From contig CANJIL010000018.1 in NCBI GenBank assembly GCA_947474455.1, positions 1 to 52,543 on the forward strand: a stretch of 52,543 bases of DNA, written 5' to 3'. Of the stretch, positions 6,400-15,103 are shown piece by piece. A model generated the notes under the pieces. That model did not search any database and was not told where the DNA came from. It saw nothing but the letters and a program-made list of their open reading frames with translations. The position numbers and the translations under genes are program-made. This stretch comes from Hyphomonadaceae bacterium. GTDB lineage: Bacteria; Pseudomonadota; Alphaproteobacteria; Caulobacterales; Hyphomonadaceae. Positions within the stretch are counted from its first letter, which is position 1. Each line of letters opens with the position of its first letter.

Positions 6400-8999
6400 G
6401 AGGCGGCTTTGGGGGCAGCGATGGCCGACCGCTTGTGGCGGCGGCGCCTGCGGTGTTGCGGCGCCGGCTGGGGCGCGATGAGTTCGGCAAGCGCGGCGAA
6501 GGGGCCGGAGGGCGCCGACGCCGATGGCGCGTTGCGTAGTTCGGCGCCGGGCCGGGCCGTGCGCTGGGCCGGGAAGCGCCAGAGTTTGACGGCGCCAGTT
6601 TCGCGGTCCTTCTCGGCGGGCCTGAGGCCGAGGGCGCGGAGCACCGCGGGAAAGTCGGCGGCGGGGCATCCGATCTGGGCGGCGAGTTCAGCAGGGATGG
6701 CGAAGGTAGAGGTTTCAGAACTGCGGCGGATCTGGGCGATCGATCCGACGAGACGTTCGGCAAGGTCGGCGCGGATGGCGCGGGGGCCGACACGGAGATA
6801 GCCGGCGGTCCAGAGCATCGACTCGGGCCACGGGGCTTTCGCAAGCGGAAAGGAGGACTGCGTTGGCGGCAGGTGCGATGGTTGGCTGGCGTGAACGGCG
6901 CGCAGCGCGAGCGCGAGGCGCGCGGCGGAGGGCTTGAGCAGGCCAGGAAGCCACGCGGCGATGCGGCCGACCTTCACGCCCGCCGCGTTGAGCGCGGCGC
7001 GGTCTTCCTGGGAGAGCGGCGGCTGCTGGCATGCGGCGGTGGCGGCGCGGCGATCGATAACGGCTCCGGTTTCGACGAGCTGGAAGGCCGTTCCACGCAC
7101 AGCGCCGCGCAGGGCCGAACCTTCGAGTGCGGCACGCAGATCGTGCAGGGCGCGGATCCTCGCTTTGGCGTGGTCCGCGAACCAGCGGGTCAGGCGTTCG
7201 TGCGCTGCCTCGCGGCTGCTGGCGGCGGCGTCCCGGGCGCCGATGAGCTCGACGTTTGGCGAATGCCAATCCGCGGCGGCGACGAGTTTGGCGACGGGTG
7301 CGCCTTCGTGAACGATGACGGCAGTGTCCGGATCGAAAGACAGGTCGACGTCTGGCGCCTGGCTGATGGCGGCGAGGCGGCGTTCGATGACCGGGCGCAG
7401 CGACTTCAGAGCGGCGCCGCGAAGGGCGCGTCCGGCGAGGGATTCGCCAGCGGCTTCGGCATGGAAGACGAGGCCTTCGAGCCGGCCGACGGTATGGCCG
7501 CCGATCATGACTTCGCCGGCTGAACCGATGTCGGCGGGGGCGTCCTCTTCGGAATTGAGCGCCTTGAGGAGCGCGGAGGTGCGGCGGTCGACGAAGCGCA
7601 GCATGAGCGCCTGGTGGAGCGCGTCGGAGAGCTTGTCCTCGATCTCGCGCGTGCGGCCCCGCCAGGTTTCGGCGTTCTCGAGCCAGTCGGCGCGGTTGGC
7701 GGCATAGGTCCAGGTGCGGATGGACGCGAGGCGCTGTTGCAGCATGTCGACGTCGCCTTCAGTGCGGTCGAGCGGCTCAACATGCTCGTACATCCACTCG
7801 TCCTTGATCCGGGCGGCGGGTTCAATGAGCTTTTCGACGAAGAGCTGGACGAGTCTGAGATGGCCGTCGGCGCCGTACTTCCGGAAGTCAGGCAGGGTGC
7901 AGAGGTCCCACAAGCGGCGGACGTGGGCGTGCGTGCGCACCTTCTGCCGAACGTCGTCGGTCTCAGCCAGGGCGGCGAGCGTCATCTCATCAAGCGCTTC
8001 GGGCGCGCGGCGCAGGATCACATCCGGCGAGGGGCGGCGGAGCGAGGCGAGCAGGTTTGAAACGCTCGACCAGTCGAGATCGGAATTGCGCCAGTTAAGA
8101 TAGTCGACCGGTTCAAAGTGGTGGTTGATGATACGCTCGACGGTCTCTTCCTCGAAGGGTGTGCAATCCGCGGTTTCGCCGAATGTGCCGTCGTCGCGGA
8201 AGCGGCCGGCGCGACCGGCGATCTGAGCGAGTTCGTCGGCGCGCAGATAGCGGCGCTGGCGGCCATCGAACTTGCGACGCGAGGCGAAGGCGATGTGGCC
8301 GACATCGAGGTTGAGACCCATGCCGATGGCGTCGGTGGCGACGATGTAGTCGACTTCACCGGACTGGTACAGATCGACCTGCGCGTTGCGGGTGCGTGGG
8401 CTGAGCGCGCCCATGATGACGGCGCAACCGCCGCGCTGGCGCTTCAGCAGTTCGGCGATAGCATAGACTTCTTCAGACGAGAACGCGACGATGGCCGAGC
8501 GCTTCGGCAGCTTCGTGATTTTGGCAGGCCCGGAATAGCTCAATTGGGAGAAGCGTTCGCGGCGTTCGCCGTCGATGTCGAGATCTAGACGCTGGAGAGC
8601 CTGGCGCATCGTGTCGGCGCCGAGGAGCATGGTCTCGTGGCGGCCGCGGGCGTGCAGGACGCGGTCGGTGAAGACATGGCCGCGGTCAGGATCCTGCGCG
8701 AGCTGAATCTCGTCGATCGCCATGAAGTCCGCGCCTTCGCTGACGGGCATGGCTTCGACGGTGCAGGCGTACCAGCGCGCGCCAGACGGCTTGATGCGCT
8801 CTTCGCCGGTGATGAGCGCGCAGGCCTTCTCACCTTTCTGCTTCACCATCCTGTCGTAGATCTCACGCGCGAGCAGGCGCAACGGCAGGCCGATCATCCC
8901 GGTGCCATGCGCGAGCATGCGCTCGACGGCGAGGTGGGTCTTGCCGGTGTTGGTGGGGCCGAGAACGGCCCTAATGCGGGTGTTGTCGCTGGCGGCCAG
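6396..8999 (-). CDS. Suv3-like DExH RNA helicase with a probable CTG start
   Basis: A superfamily 2 helicase like the mitochondrial degradosome helicase Suv3, expected to unwind RNA with ATP. The Walker A box LGPTNTGKTH lies upstream of the first ATG (8918) but in the same open frame. An in-frame TAG at 9015-9017 bounds the frame, which contains no ATG, GTG or TTG before 8918. CTG at 8999, eight bases after AGGAG (9008-9012), gives an N-terminus (LAASDNTRIRAVLG) that fits relatives, so I place the start there (867 aa). Walker A is then at residues 13-22 and Walker B DEIQ at 96-99, the Suv3 form of DExH. The QIAGRAGR motif VI and the ATDAIGMGLNLD motif V are intact. The C-terminal half is an accessory region ending in a basic RRRRRHKR tail. 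It is translationally coupled to the S4 gene. Confidence 0.85.
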   Translation of the reverse strand: MAASDNTRIRAVLGPTNTGKTHLAVERMLAHGTGMIGLPLRLLAREIYDRMVKQKGEKACALITGEERIKPSGARWYACTVEAMPVSEGADFMAIDEIQLAQDPDRGHVFTDRVLHARGRHETMLLGADTMRQALQRLDLDIDGERRERFSQLSYSGPAKITKLPKRSAIVAFSSEEVYAIAELLKRQRGGCAVIMGALSPRTRNAQVDLYQSGEVDYIVATDAIGMGLNLDVGHIAFASRRKFDGRQRRYLRADELAQIAGRAGRFRDDGTFGETADCTPFEEETVERIINHHFEPVDYLNWRNSDLDWSSVSNLLASLRRPSPDVILRRAPEALDEMTLAALAETDDVRQKVRTHAHVRRLWDLCTLPDFRKYGADGHLRLVQLFVEKLIEPAARIKDEWMYEHVEPLDRTEGDVDMLQQRLASIRTWTYAANRADWLENAETWRGRTREIEDKLSDALHQALMLRFVDRRTSALLKALNSEEDAPADIGSAGEVMIGGHTVGRLEGLVFHAEAAGESLAGRALRGAALKSLRPVIERRLAAISQAPDVDLSFDPDTAVIVHEGAPVAKLVAAADWHSPNVELIGARDAAASSREAAHERLTRWFADHAKARIRALHDLRAALEGSALRGAVRGTAFQLVETGAVIDRRAATAACQQPPLSQEDRAALNAAGVKVGRIAAWLPGLLKPSAARLALALRAVHASQPSHLPPTQSSFPLAKAPWPESMLWTAGYLRVGPRAIRADLAERLVGSIAQIRRSSETSTFAIPAELAAQIGCPAADFPAVLRALGLRPAEKDRETGAVKLWRFPAQRTARPGAELRNAPSASAPSGPFAALAELIAPQPAPQHRRRRRHKRSAIAAPKAAS

Positions 9000-9191
9000 A
9001 GGCTGCGCTCCTGACTAAAAACGGATCAGGCGACGGCGATACGGCGCACACGCCCGCCCTGCGCGAGAATGGCGGGGGGAGTGGGCGGGCGCCAGCGCAT
9101 ATCCGTCTTCCGAGTAGGACGCGGATCGGTCCTTAGCTGAGGGTGGGGTGCGTGCGGGCCGAGGTCAACAGGTCAGGCTGTGGATCAATAA

Positions 9192-9979
9192 TTACTGCGT
9201 TCGGCCGTATGACGGCCTCGAGGCCTGGATCGTGTACTTGCCTGAGCGGTTGGAGCGGAGTTCGGCTTGCAGAGGCGGGGAAAGCTGGCCGCCGAAGATT
9301 TCGGCGACGATGATGTTGGCCCAGCGTACGTCTTCCCGATCAGCAGCTTTCTGTTCGCGGACTTCGGATCGAAGCCGGCGATCTCGATATAGTCGACATC
9401 GCACTTGATGGCAGGGCCTTTGTAGGCGTTGCTGTCCCATTCGACACGGCCACTGTACCGTAGGCGGAGGCCGTAGCGCTGCTTGCCGTCGAAGACGCGC
9501 AGGGCCGCACCGCACGGGTTCGAGGGCGTGGCGTCGGCGCGAATGGTGAGGTTGAGAATTGCGGTGAGCGGATCGACGGCTTCGAGCTTCTGCGGAGGGG
9601 TCGTCGCCGGGAAGCCCCAGTCGCCGTATTTGGGCGAGACGCTGACCAGCACTTCGCCGGGCGTATAGTCGACCAGCACGCGGCGATGCTTGGCGCCTTC
9701 CTGGACGGAGCTGTCGTAGCGCAGGGGGCTCAGACCGTACAAGGTGACCTGGCCAGTCGAGACCATGGCGATGCTGGAATCGATGAACCAGTCGAGGAAG
9801 CCTGCGGCCCGGCCTTCGAGGGCGATGCGATATCTGGCGGCGGAAACGTCGGCTGTCAGGGAGGCGGACGCCGTGCGATGACGGCCCATCCACGGAACCG
9901 GGGTAATGGCCTCGTACTCGGCTTGCACGCGAACCGATCCGACCGAGGTGATGGTTGCGAGGGCGTTCTGCGCCGCCAT
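9192..9979 (-). pseudogene. DUF3108-type protein with a frameshift near the C-terminus
   Basis: The frame from ATG 9979 reads as a DUF3108-like envelope protein: VRVQAEYEA, then LDWFIDSSIAMVSTGQ, later PSNPCGAALRVFDGKQRYGL and VDYIEIAGFDPKSAN. After KLLIGK (about 9335) it turns into low-complexity serine/proline sequence. The neighbouring frame there gives RWANIIVAEIFGGQLSPPLQ and a TIQAS ending that suits the family, with its stop at 9192. One missing base near 9330-9338 explains this. The N-terminus is also doubtful: the frame is open upstream of 9979 and encodes a signal-peptide-like RRRGRRGLLFAPMAAQNALA with no clear start codon. Function is unknown; DUF3108 proteins are generally exported. 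It is either a recent pseudogene or a sequence error. Confidence 0.6.
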
Positions 9980-10138
9980 GGGGGCGAACAGCAGCCCCCT
10001 GCGGCCGCGGCGGCGGTTAAAAACGGCAATTACCAGCTCCGCGGCGGACCTTTTGCCCGCTGCTTCATGGCGCGTAGACCCTGCAAAATTGGCGATTTCC
10101 CCCCAGGGTGGCGGTCATGGCCGGGCCTATTGCGGAAC

Positions 10139-10167
10139 TTGACAGGGGCGAGTCACCTGACTATCCA
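10139..10167 (+). promoter_or_regulatory. Promoter of rpmB
   Basis: TTGACA (10139-10144) and TATCCA (10162-10167) are spaced by exactly 17 bases, giving a sigma-70-type promoter and a leader of about 75 bases before the rpmB ATG. Confidence 0.55.
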
Positions 10168-10196
10168 CCCCGCTTCGCTTTCAGCGCATGGCGACA

Positions 10197-10219
10197 AGTC
10201 CCCGTTTGGTGGGCTTTTT
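10197..10219 (+). terminator. Attenuator-like hairpin in the rpmB leader
   Basis: AGTCCC (10197-10202) can pair with GGGCT (10211-10215) with one bulge, followed directly by five T. It lies between the putative promoter and the rpmB start, so it could attenuate transcription. The stem is short and the case is weak. Confidence 0.3.
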
Positions 10220-10249
10220 CGGTCGTGCAGACCTTAAGAAAGGTGGGCC

Positions 10250-10537
10250 ATGTCCCGCGTCTGTGAACTCACCGGCAAGAAGCCGATGGTCGGCCACACG
10301 GTCAGCCACTCGAACATCAAGACCAAGCGGCGCTATCTGCCGAACCTCGTGAACGTCACCGTTCATTCGGATTCGCTGGGGCAGTCCTATTCGGCGCGCG
10401 TTTCGGCGGCGGCTCTCCGCACGGTCGACAAGCGCGGCGGTCTCGACGCGTTCCTTGCCAAGGCGAAGGATGATGAACTTTCAGCCAAGATGCTGAAAAT
10501 CAAGAAAGAGATCGCGAAGAAAGCGGCTGCGGCCTAA
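10250..10537 (+). CDS. rpmB: 50S ribosomal protein L28
   Basis: A 95-residue ribosomal protein of the large subunit. The family start [20 protein letters not shown], the basic [10 protein letters not shown] segment and the [14 protein letters not shown] block are all present. Length matches alphaproteobacterial L28, which carries a lysine/alanine-rich C-terminal tail. ATG at 10250 follows AAGAAAGGTGG. A strong intrinsic terminator at 10571-10597 ends the transcript. Confidence 0.97.
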   Translation: MSRVCELTGKKPMVGHTVSHSNIKTKRRYLPNLVNVTVHSDSLGQSYSARVSAAALRTVDKRGGLDAFLAKAKDDELSAKMLKIKKEIAKKAAAA

Positions 10538-10570
10538 CTCTCGCTTTCCCTCGATCGCAAGGTCTGTAAC

Positions 10571-10597
10571 CTCTCGCCCGCAAGGCGAGGGTTTTTT
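10571..10597 (+). terminator. Rho-independent terminator of rpmB
   Basis: Stem CTCGCC (10573-10578) and GGCGAG (10584-10589) with loop CGCAA, then GG and six T (10592-10597). It ends one base before the ATG of the next gene at 10599. Confidence 0.85.
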
Positions 10598-10598
10598 C

Positions 10599-12284
10599 AT
10601 GCGTGCGATCTTGGCGGCAATGACGGCGTGTGTGCTGGCAGCCTGCAACCAACCGCCCGCGGCCGAGGCGCCTGACCAGATCTTTCATGGCGGCACTATC
10701 TATACCGGGCTCGACAACGCACCGCCGGTAGAGGCGGTGAGCGTGAAGGCCGGGCGGATTGTTGCGACGGGCAAGTCCGCGGAGCTGCTCAAGACGGCCG
10801 GGGAAAAGACCGAGACAATCGATCTCGCTGACGTGTTCCTCTACCCGGGGTTCACGGATTCCCACGTACATCTGTTCGGCGTGGGCGAACGTGAGACGTC
10901 GCTCGATCTCGATGAGGTCAAATCCATTGCAGAGCTAACGAGCATTGTGGGAGAAGCCGCCAAGATGCTGCCGGCCAGGCAGATACTGTTCGGGCGGGGC
11001 TGGATCGAAACGCACTGGCCGGAAGCGCGATTTCCGTTGCGGCAGGATATCGATGCGGTCGTGAGTGATCGGCCAGTGGTGCTCGAGCGCGCCGATGGCC
11101 ACGCCATGCTCGCCAACACGGCTGCGCTGAGGGCGGCCGGGATAGACGGAAAACCGAAGAGCCAACCCCGGGGCGGCCGCATCGAAGTGGGGGCCGATGG
11201 CCTGCCTACGGGCATGCTGATCGACAACGCCATGTCGGCTCTGGCTGTGTTGCAGACGGCGCCGAGCGATGCTCAGATCGACGCTACCTATGAGAAGGGC
11301 GCGGCGCGCGAGATCAGCCTGGGCTGGACAGGCGTACACAATATGTCGGTGCCGGGATCGCACGTGGCGCGGATCAATGCGCTGTCGGATGCGGGCAAGC
11401 TGAACCTGCGCATCTACAATGCGGTCGACGACAAGGATTTTGATGCGACTGCTTCTGGCGGCCTATTCGGCGCCACCGCTGACGGCATGGTGATCACCAA
11501 GGCGGTGAAAATGTACATGGACGGCGCGCTTGGTTCGCGCGGGGCGCTGCTGAACGAGCCTTACTCGGACCGACCGGACACGGCGGGACTGCAGCTTGCA
11601 CAGGAAGAGCCGACGCTCGCGCTGCTGAAGAAGGCTTACGACGCCAAGGTGCAGGTCTGCTTCCATGCGATCGGCGACCGGGGCAACCAGCTGGTGCTCG
11701 ACTGGATACAGAAGACGCTTGATGCGGCTGCCGACAGGTCGACGGCGGACAAGCGCTGGCGGATCGAGCATGCTCAGGTTGTGCGACTCGAAGACATCGT
11801 GCGGTTCAGGGACCTGGGCGTGATTGCGTCGATGCAGCCGAGCCATGCGATCAGCGATCTCTATTTTGCTCCGGCGCGTCTCGGACCGCGCCGCCTCATG
11901 GGCGCCTATGCGTGGCGGGCCTTGCTAGAAGCGGGCGCGTTGATTGCAGGCGGCTCGGATGCGCCGGTCGAGCAGGGGGATCCGCGGATCGAGTTCTATG
12001 CAGCGGTGGCGCGCAAGGATCTACAGGGCAATCAGGGAGCTGACTGGCGGCCGGAGCAGGCGGTGACGCGCGAGCAGGCGCTGAAGATGTTCACCATCTG
12101 GCCGGCCTATGCGTCGTTCCGGGAGGCGGACCTAGGCACAATCGAACCGGGCAAGCTCGCGGATTTCTCGGGGTTCACGGGAGACCTGATGACTGCGCCG
12201 GAGGACCAGATTTTGAAAGTGGATCCAGCGATCACCGTCATCGGCGGCAAGGTGGTGTGGCGTCGCGCGAAAGCGGCCAACTGA
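10599..12284 (+). CDS. YtcJ-like amidohydrolase, predicted lipoprotein
   Basis: A 561-residue metal-dependent hydrolase of the amidohydrolase superfamily, YtcJ branch. The N-terminus is a lipoprotein signal (LAAC, Cys16), so it is probably membrane-anchored in the cell envelope. Metal-binding features follow: SHVH at residues 88-91, the later FHAIGDRGN histidine, RIEHAQ, and the GGSDAPVEQGDP aspartate. The substrate is unknown; relatives act on amide or cyclic substrates. The ATG directly follows the rpmB terminator T-run with no room for a ribosome binding site, so the message may be leaderless or the start may be ATG 10620, which would remove the basic residue of the signal. A hairpin at 12291-12325 follows the stop. 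Confidence 0.85.
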   Translation: MRAILAAMTACVLAACNQPPAAEAPDQIFHGGTIYTGLDNAPPVEAVSVKAGRIVATGKSAELLKTAGEKTETIDLADVFLYPGFTDSHVHLFGVGERETSLDLDEVKSIAELTSIVGEAAKMLPARQILFGRGWIETHWPEARFPLRQDIDAVVSDRPVVLERADGHAMLANTAALRAAGIDGKPKSQPRGGRIEVGADGLPTGMLIDNAMSALAVLQTAPSDAQIDATYEKGAAREISLGWTGVHNMSVPGSHVARINALSDAGKLNLRIYNAVDDKDFDATASGGLFGATADGMVITKAVKMYMDGALGSRGALLNEPYSDRPDTAGLQLAQEEPTLALLKKAYDAKVQVCFHAIGDRGNQLVLDWIQKTLDAAADRSTADKRWRIEHAQVVRLEDIVRFRDLGVIASMQPSHAISDLYFAPARLGPRRLMGAYAWRALLEAGALIAGGSDAPVEQGDPRIEFYAAVARKDLQGNQGADWRPEQAVTREQALKMFTIWPAYASFREADLGTIEPGKLADFSGFTGDLMTAPEDQILKVDPAITVIGGKVVWRRAKAAN

Positions 12285-12325
12285 AAAATCCTGCGGGCTC
12301 CCCCGGCCCGAGGAGGAGCCCGCAG
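12284..12325 (-). terminator. Hairpin terminator between convergent genes
   Basis: Inverted repeat CTGCGGGCTCC (12291-12301) and GGAGCCCGCAG (12315-12325). On the minus strand the stem is followed by a T run (GATTTTTC, 12290-12283), so it best serves the small minus-strand gene ending at 12469. It may also stop transcription from the amidohydrolase. Confidence 0.6.
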
Positions 12326-12468
12326 CTGCCGACGGGGGATCGGGCAAGCCCCCGCTAGCGGACGAAGCCGCGCCCGTGAGCCTTCTTTTCAGCGCGAGCT
12401 GCACCAGCCGCAGTTGGGAGTGTTGGGTCGCGAAGCGTCCGGACCGGCGCCACACGAGCCCGCCGGTT

Positions 12469-12744
12469 TTACGGGAGCCAGCGAGGCTTCGTCAGTCGAT
12501 GTCTGTCATCGTGGCCGCAGCTACCGCGCAACTTGTCAGCGTTCACGTCGAGGTCGAGGATCGAGGCGTCCTTGCTGTTCTTCGACAGGATGTCGGCGTC
12601 GACTTTGGCAAGGCCGTTCACCGTGGCGATGAGGTCGATCAACTGCTTCGTGGTGTCATGGCCGCCGCGGCTGCTATCGGCGGAAGCTGGCAAGGCAGCA
12701 ACGAGGGTGAGTGTGGCGGCGACTAAAATCTCAAGCGTCTTCAT
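12469..12744 (-). CDS. Small secreted hypothetical protein
   Basis: A 91-residue protein with a clean signal peptide, MKTLEILVAATLTLVAALPA followed by SADSS, so probably periplasmic. The mature part is short and hydrophilic (TTKQLIDLIATVNGLAKVDA, NSKDASILDLDVNADKLRGS) and ends with the odd basic tail HRLTKPRWLP. I do not recognise a family. ATG at 12744 is preferred over the long upstream extension to 12936, which lacks coding character. The short length, weak ribosome binding site and atypical tail leave some doubt that it is intact. Confidence 0.5.
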   Translation of the reverse strand: MKTLEILVAATLTLVAALPASADSSRGGHDTTKQLIDLIATVNGLAKVDADILSKNSKDASILDLDVNADKLRGSCGHDDRHRLTKPRWLP

Positions 12745-12887
12745 TGCAGTGTCCAGCCCCCTGGGGCCGGGCCGTTGAGGCCTTGCAGACCGATGAAAGG
12801 CCGGCAGGGGCGAGGCGGCCAGTAATATGCTATAAGCAGCAAATACGCCGCGTGTCGGCAAAGGCTGGGCCGCGATGGGACAAGTGG

Positions 12888-13337
12888 TTAATTCACGCGC
12901 GTGCCGGGAATTACGTTGTTGGGCTCCTCGAAGCAACGGGCGCGCATCAGGACAAAGTTGCTCGGGAAATCGACGTTGGTGAACATGAGGCGCACGCGGC
13001 CCCAGTTGCGGGTGGTGCGGCCGTGACCGTCGATTATCGCGAACGGACAGATCAGCGTGTCGCCGGCATCATCGTCGTGACTGACATCGGGTTCGGACCA
13101 GTAGCCGTCGAGAGGGCCGTTGCCGCCGAACTCGCCGGCGAGGTCATCGATGTAGATGCGCCCGATATTGTCGCCGTATTCGAGCGGATATTCGAACACG
13201 GCGTAACTTCCATCTTCGTAGACATATTCGATGCGACCGAGTGCTGACTCCCACGCAACATTGCCGCGCGTCTGCGGCGGCTGCGCCAGCGCGGACGGTG
13301 TAGCGAGGAAGGCGAGAGCGATGAGAGCGATACGCAT
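12888..13337 (-). CDS. Secreted hypothetical protein
   Basis: A 149-residue protein beginning with a signal peptide (MRIALIALAFLATPSALAQ). The mature part is acidic and aromatic: RIEYVYEDGSYAVFEYPLEY, GRIYIDDLAGEFG, DTLICPFAIIDGHGRTTRNW and FVLMRARCFEEP. Two cysteines may form a disulfide. The pattern looks like a small beta-rich periplasmic domain, but no family is recognised. ATG at 13337 is chosen because the 16 codons before it (up to 13385) have no signal character. It lies downstream of the sugar dehydrogenase gene on the same strand, about 70 bases after its stop. Confidence 0.65.
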   Translation of the reverse strand: MRIALIALAFLATPSALAQPPQTRGNVAWESALGRIEYVYEDGSYAVFEYPLEYGDNIGRIYIDDLAGEFGGNGPLDGYWSEPDVSHDDDAGDTLICPFAIIDGHGRTTRNWGRVRLMFTNVDFPSNFVLMRARCFEEPNNVIPGTRVN

Positions 13338-13406
13338 GGCGTGATTAGGCGCCGGCGCGCGACACACGGCAATGGGCGAATGCATTGGGCCACGTGACGC
13401 GCGACG

Positions 13407-14654
13407 TCAGTTCGGGGAAATGCGCAGGATTTCGCCATTGGCGTCGTCGGTGAGAACGTAGAGCAGGCCATCGGGACCCTGACGCACGTCGCGGATGCGC
13501 CTGCAGCGGTCGCGGAGCAGTTTCTCCTCGCCGACGACGCGGCCATCGGTGGAGAGTTCGAGGCGGACAAGCTGCATGCCGGAGAGGCCGCCGGCGAAGA
13601 TGGAGTTCTTCCACGCAGGCAGCTTGTCGCCAGTATAGAACGTCATCCCGGAGAAGGCGACGGAGGGCGTCCAGAAGTAGACCGGTTGTTCGAGGCCATC
13701 CTTGTTCGTGAGGCCGTTGTTGAGCAGCTTGCCGTCATTGTCGCGGCCGAAGGAGATCAGCGGGAAGCCGTAGTTCTTGCCGGGCTCGATACGGTTGAGT
13801 TCGTCGCCGCCGCGCGGTTCGTTCTCGATGATCCAGAGATCGCCCGTGACAGGGTGGAAGGCCATGCTTTGTGGATCACGAACGCCGAGCGCATAGACGG
13901 CGGGGTCCGCGTTGGGGGTTGCGACAAACGGATTGTCGGCGCGCGCCGTGCCGTCGGTGTTGATGTGAAGCACCTTGCCGGCGCCGCTCGCCAGCGACTG
14001 GGCGCTGACATAGGGCGTGACGATATCGGCGGTGAGGACGAAGAGCGATCCATCCTTCGCCTGCAGGATGCGGCGCGGGACCGGGCCCTTCCTGAGAATG
14101 GTGTAGTCGGTGAGGTTCCTCTCATCGGGTGAGAGCTTCGCGCTGACGATGTAGCCCGTGTCGGAAGCGTCCTCGGGCAGGGTCGTGACATAGGCGAGAT
14201 AGATCGTGCGGTTTGCGGGGAAGTCGCGATCGAGGATCACGTCGTGCATCCCGAACAGGCGAAACTTGTTCTTGACCGCAGGCGTGCCGGTGATGAGGTC
14301 GGAGACTTTGCCATCAGGCGCGACGGTGCGGAGGCCTTCGCCGCGGGTGGTGACCAGCATGTTGCCAGAGGGGAGGAAGGCGAAGGCCCACGGGTTCACG
14401 AGTCCTGACGCTATGCTTTCGACCTTGAACGCCTGGCTGGACGTGATGCGATGGGCGCGAGTTTGGTCGGGCAGAAGCGGCGCAGGGCGATAGTCGTCTG
14501 CGGCGTTGCGGGGAACACCGCATTTCTCGAGGCTGAGCTGGTCTTCCGCATAGGTCTTGGCGAGCTGCTCGGGCGTGGGCTTGGGCGCGCCCTGCGCGAG
14601 CGCGGGCGTGGCGAGGACAAGACTGGCGCCGAGCGCCAGGAGCATGCGTTTCAT
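13407..14654 (-). CDS. PQQ-dependent sugar dehydrogenase (GDH-B/Asd-like), periplasmic
   Basis: A 415-residue exported six-bladed beta-propeller of the soluble glucose/sorbosone dehydrogenase family; members oxidise aldoses in the periplasm using PQQ, and some lack activity. The signal peptide ends ATPALAQ. Family landmarks are GLVNPWAFAFLPSGNMLVTT, the GMHDVILDRDF histidine, GVRDPQSMAFHPVTGDLWII, ENEPRGGDELN and GKNYGFPLISFG, with the final RDVRQGPDGLLYVLTDD blade. ATG at 14654 follows GGGAGG by five bases. An insertion before the propeller (EKCGVPRNAADDYRP) is unusual. Whether the organism makes PQQ cannot be judged here. Confidence 0.85.
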   Translation of the reverse strand: MKRMLLALGASLVLATPALAQGAPKPTPEQLAKTYAEDQLSLEKCGVPRNAADDYRPAPLLPDQTRAHRITSSQAFKVESIASGLVNPWAFAFLPSGNMLVTTRGEGLRTVAPDGKVSDLITGTPAVKNKFRLFGMHDVILDRDFPANRTIYLAYVTTLPEDASDTGYIVSAKLSPDERNLTDYTILRKGPVPRRILQAKDGSLFVLTADIVTPYVSAQSLASGAGKVLHINTDGTARADNPFVATPNADPAVYALGVRDPQSMAFHPVTGDLWIIENEPRGGDELNRIEPGKNYGFPLISFGRDNDGKLLNNGLTNKDGLEQPVYFWTPSVAFSGMTFYTGDKLPAWKNSIFAGGLSGMQLVRLELSTDGRVVGEEKLLRDRCRRIRDVRQGPDGLLYVLTDDANGEILRISPN

Positions 14655-15103
14655 TGAAGCCTCCCCGAACCTGTCGAAAACAGTCTAGCAGGGAAATCTT
14701 ACTTTGCTGCAACGCCGCACATCATGTGCGCCAAACAAGTCGCGACCAGTCGCTTGTACTACCTTTCGCGGGTATGCGGGTTGCACTGGTTGATACGCCG
14801 ATCGGCCATCTCGAGGAGGCTGCTGAACTCGTCGGGGAGATTGCTTTCGGTCAAGGAGAACTCCGCCTGCAGGGGTGCGCGTAATCTGCGCGTGAATCGT
14901 ATCACTTGGAGCATGGGCTTTTCCGGCGCATTGGGGGACATGTCTTTATCGCTCTCCTGCGAAGTAGACGCCCGACAGGAGGGGAAGTTCCTCGCAGGTC
15001 TGCTCAGCAGCCATGAAACCGTTGAGGTCGGTGCATCCGAAAAAAACGAGGCGCGGATCCTCAAGGATTCGCCCCGTTTAGCATTCACTCGTAGTTAGGG
15101 TGA
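14655..15103. other. Sparse region between the sugar dehydrogenase and MlaC genes
   Basis: About 450 bases. The only gene candidate is the 60-codon minus-strand frame at 14759-14941. The remaining sequence shows no terminator, repeat or RNA that I recognise. Confidence 0.4.
14759..14941 (-). CDS. Possible small protein of 60 residues
   Basis: Minus-strand frame starting at ATG 14941 (MSPNAPEKPMLQVI), with AGGAGA about a dozen bases upstream. It ends in an amphipathic acidic segment, SNLPDEFSSLLEMADRRINQ. Composition is more protein-like than shadow frames nearby. No family is recognised; the frame is open further upstream to 15088. Treat as a tentative gene. Confidence 0.35.
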   Translation of the reverse strand: MSPNAPEKPMLQVIRFTRRLRAPLQAEFSLTESNLPDEFSSLLEMADRRINQCNPHTRER

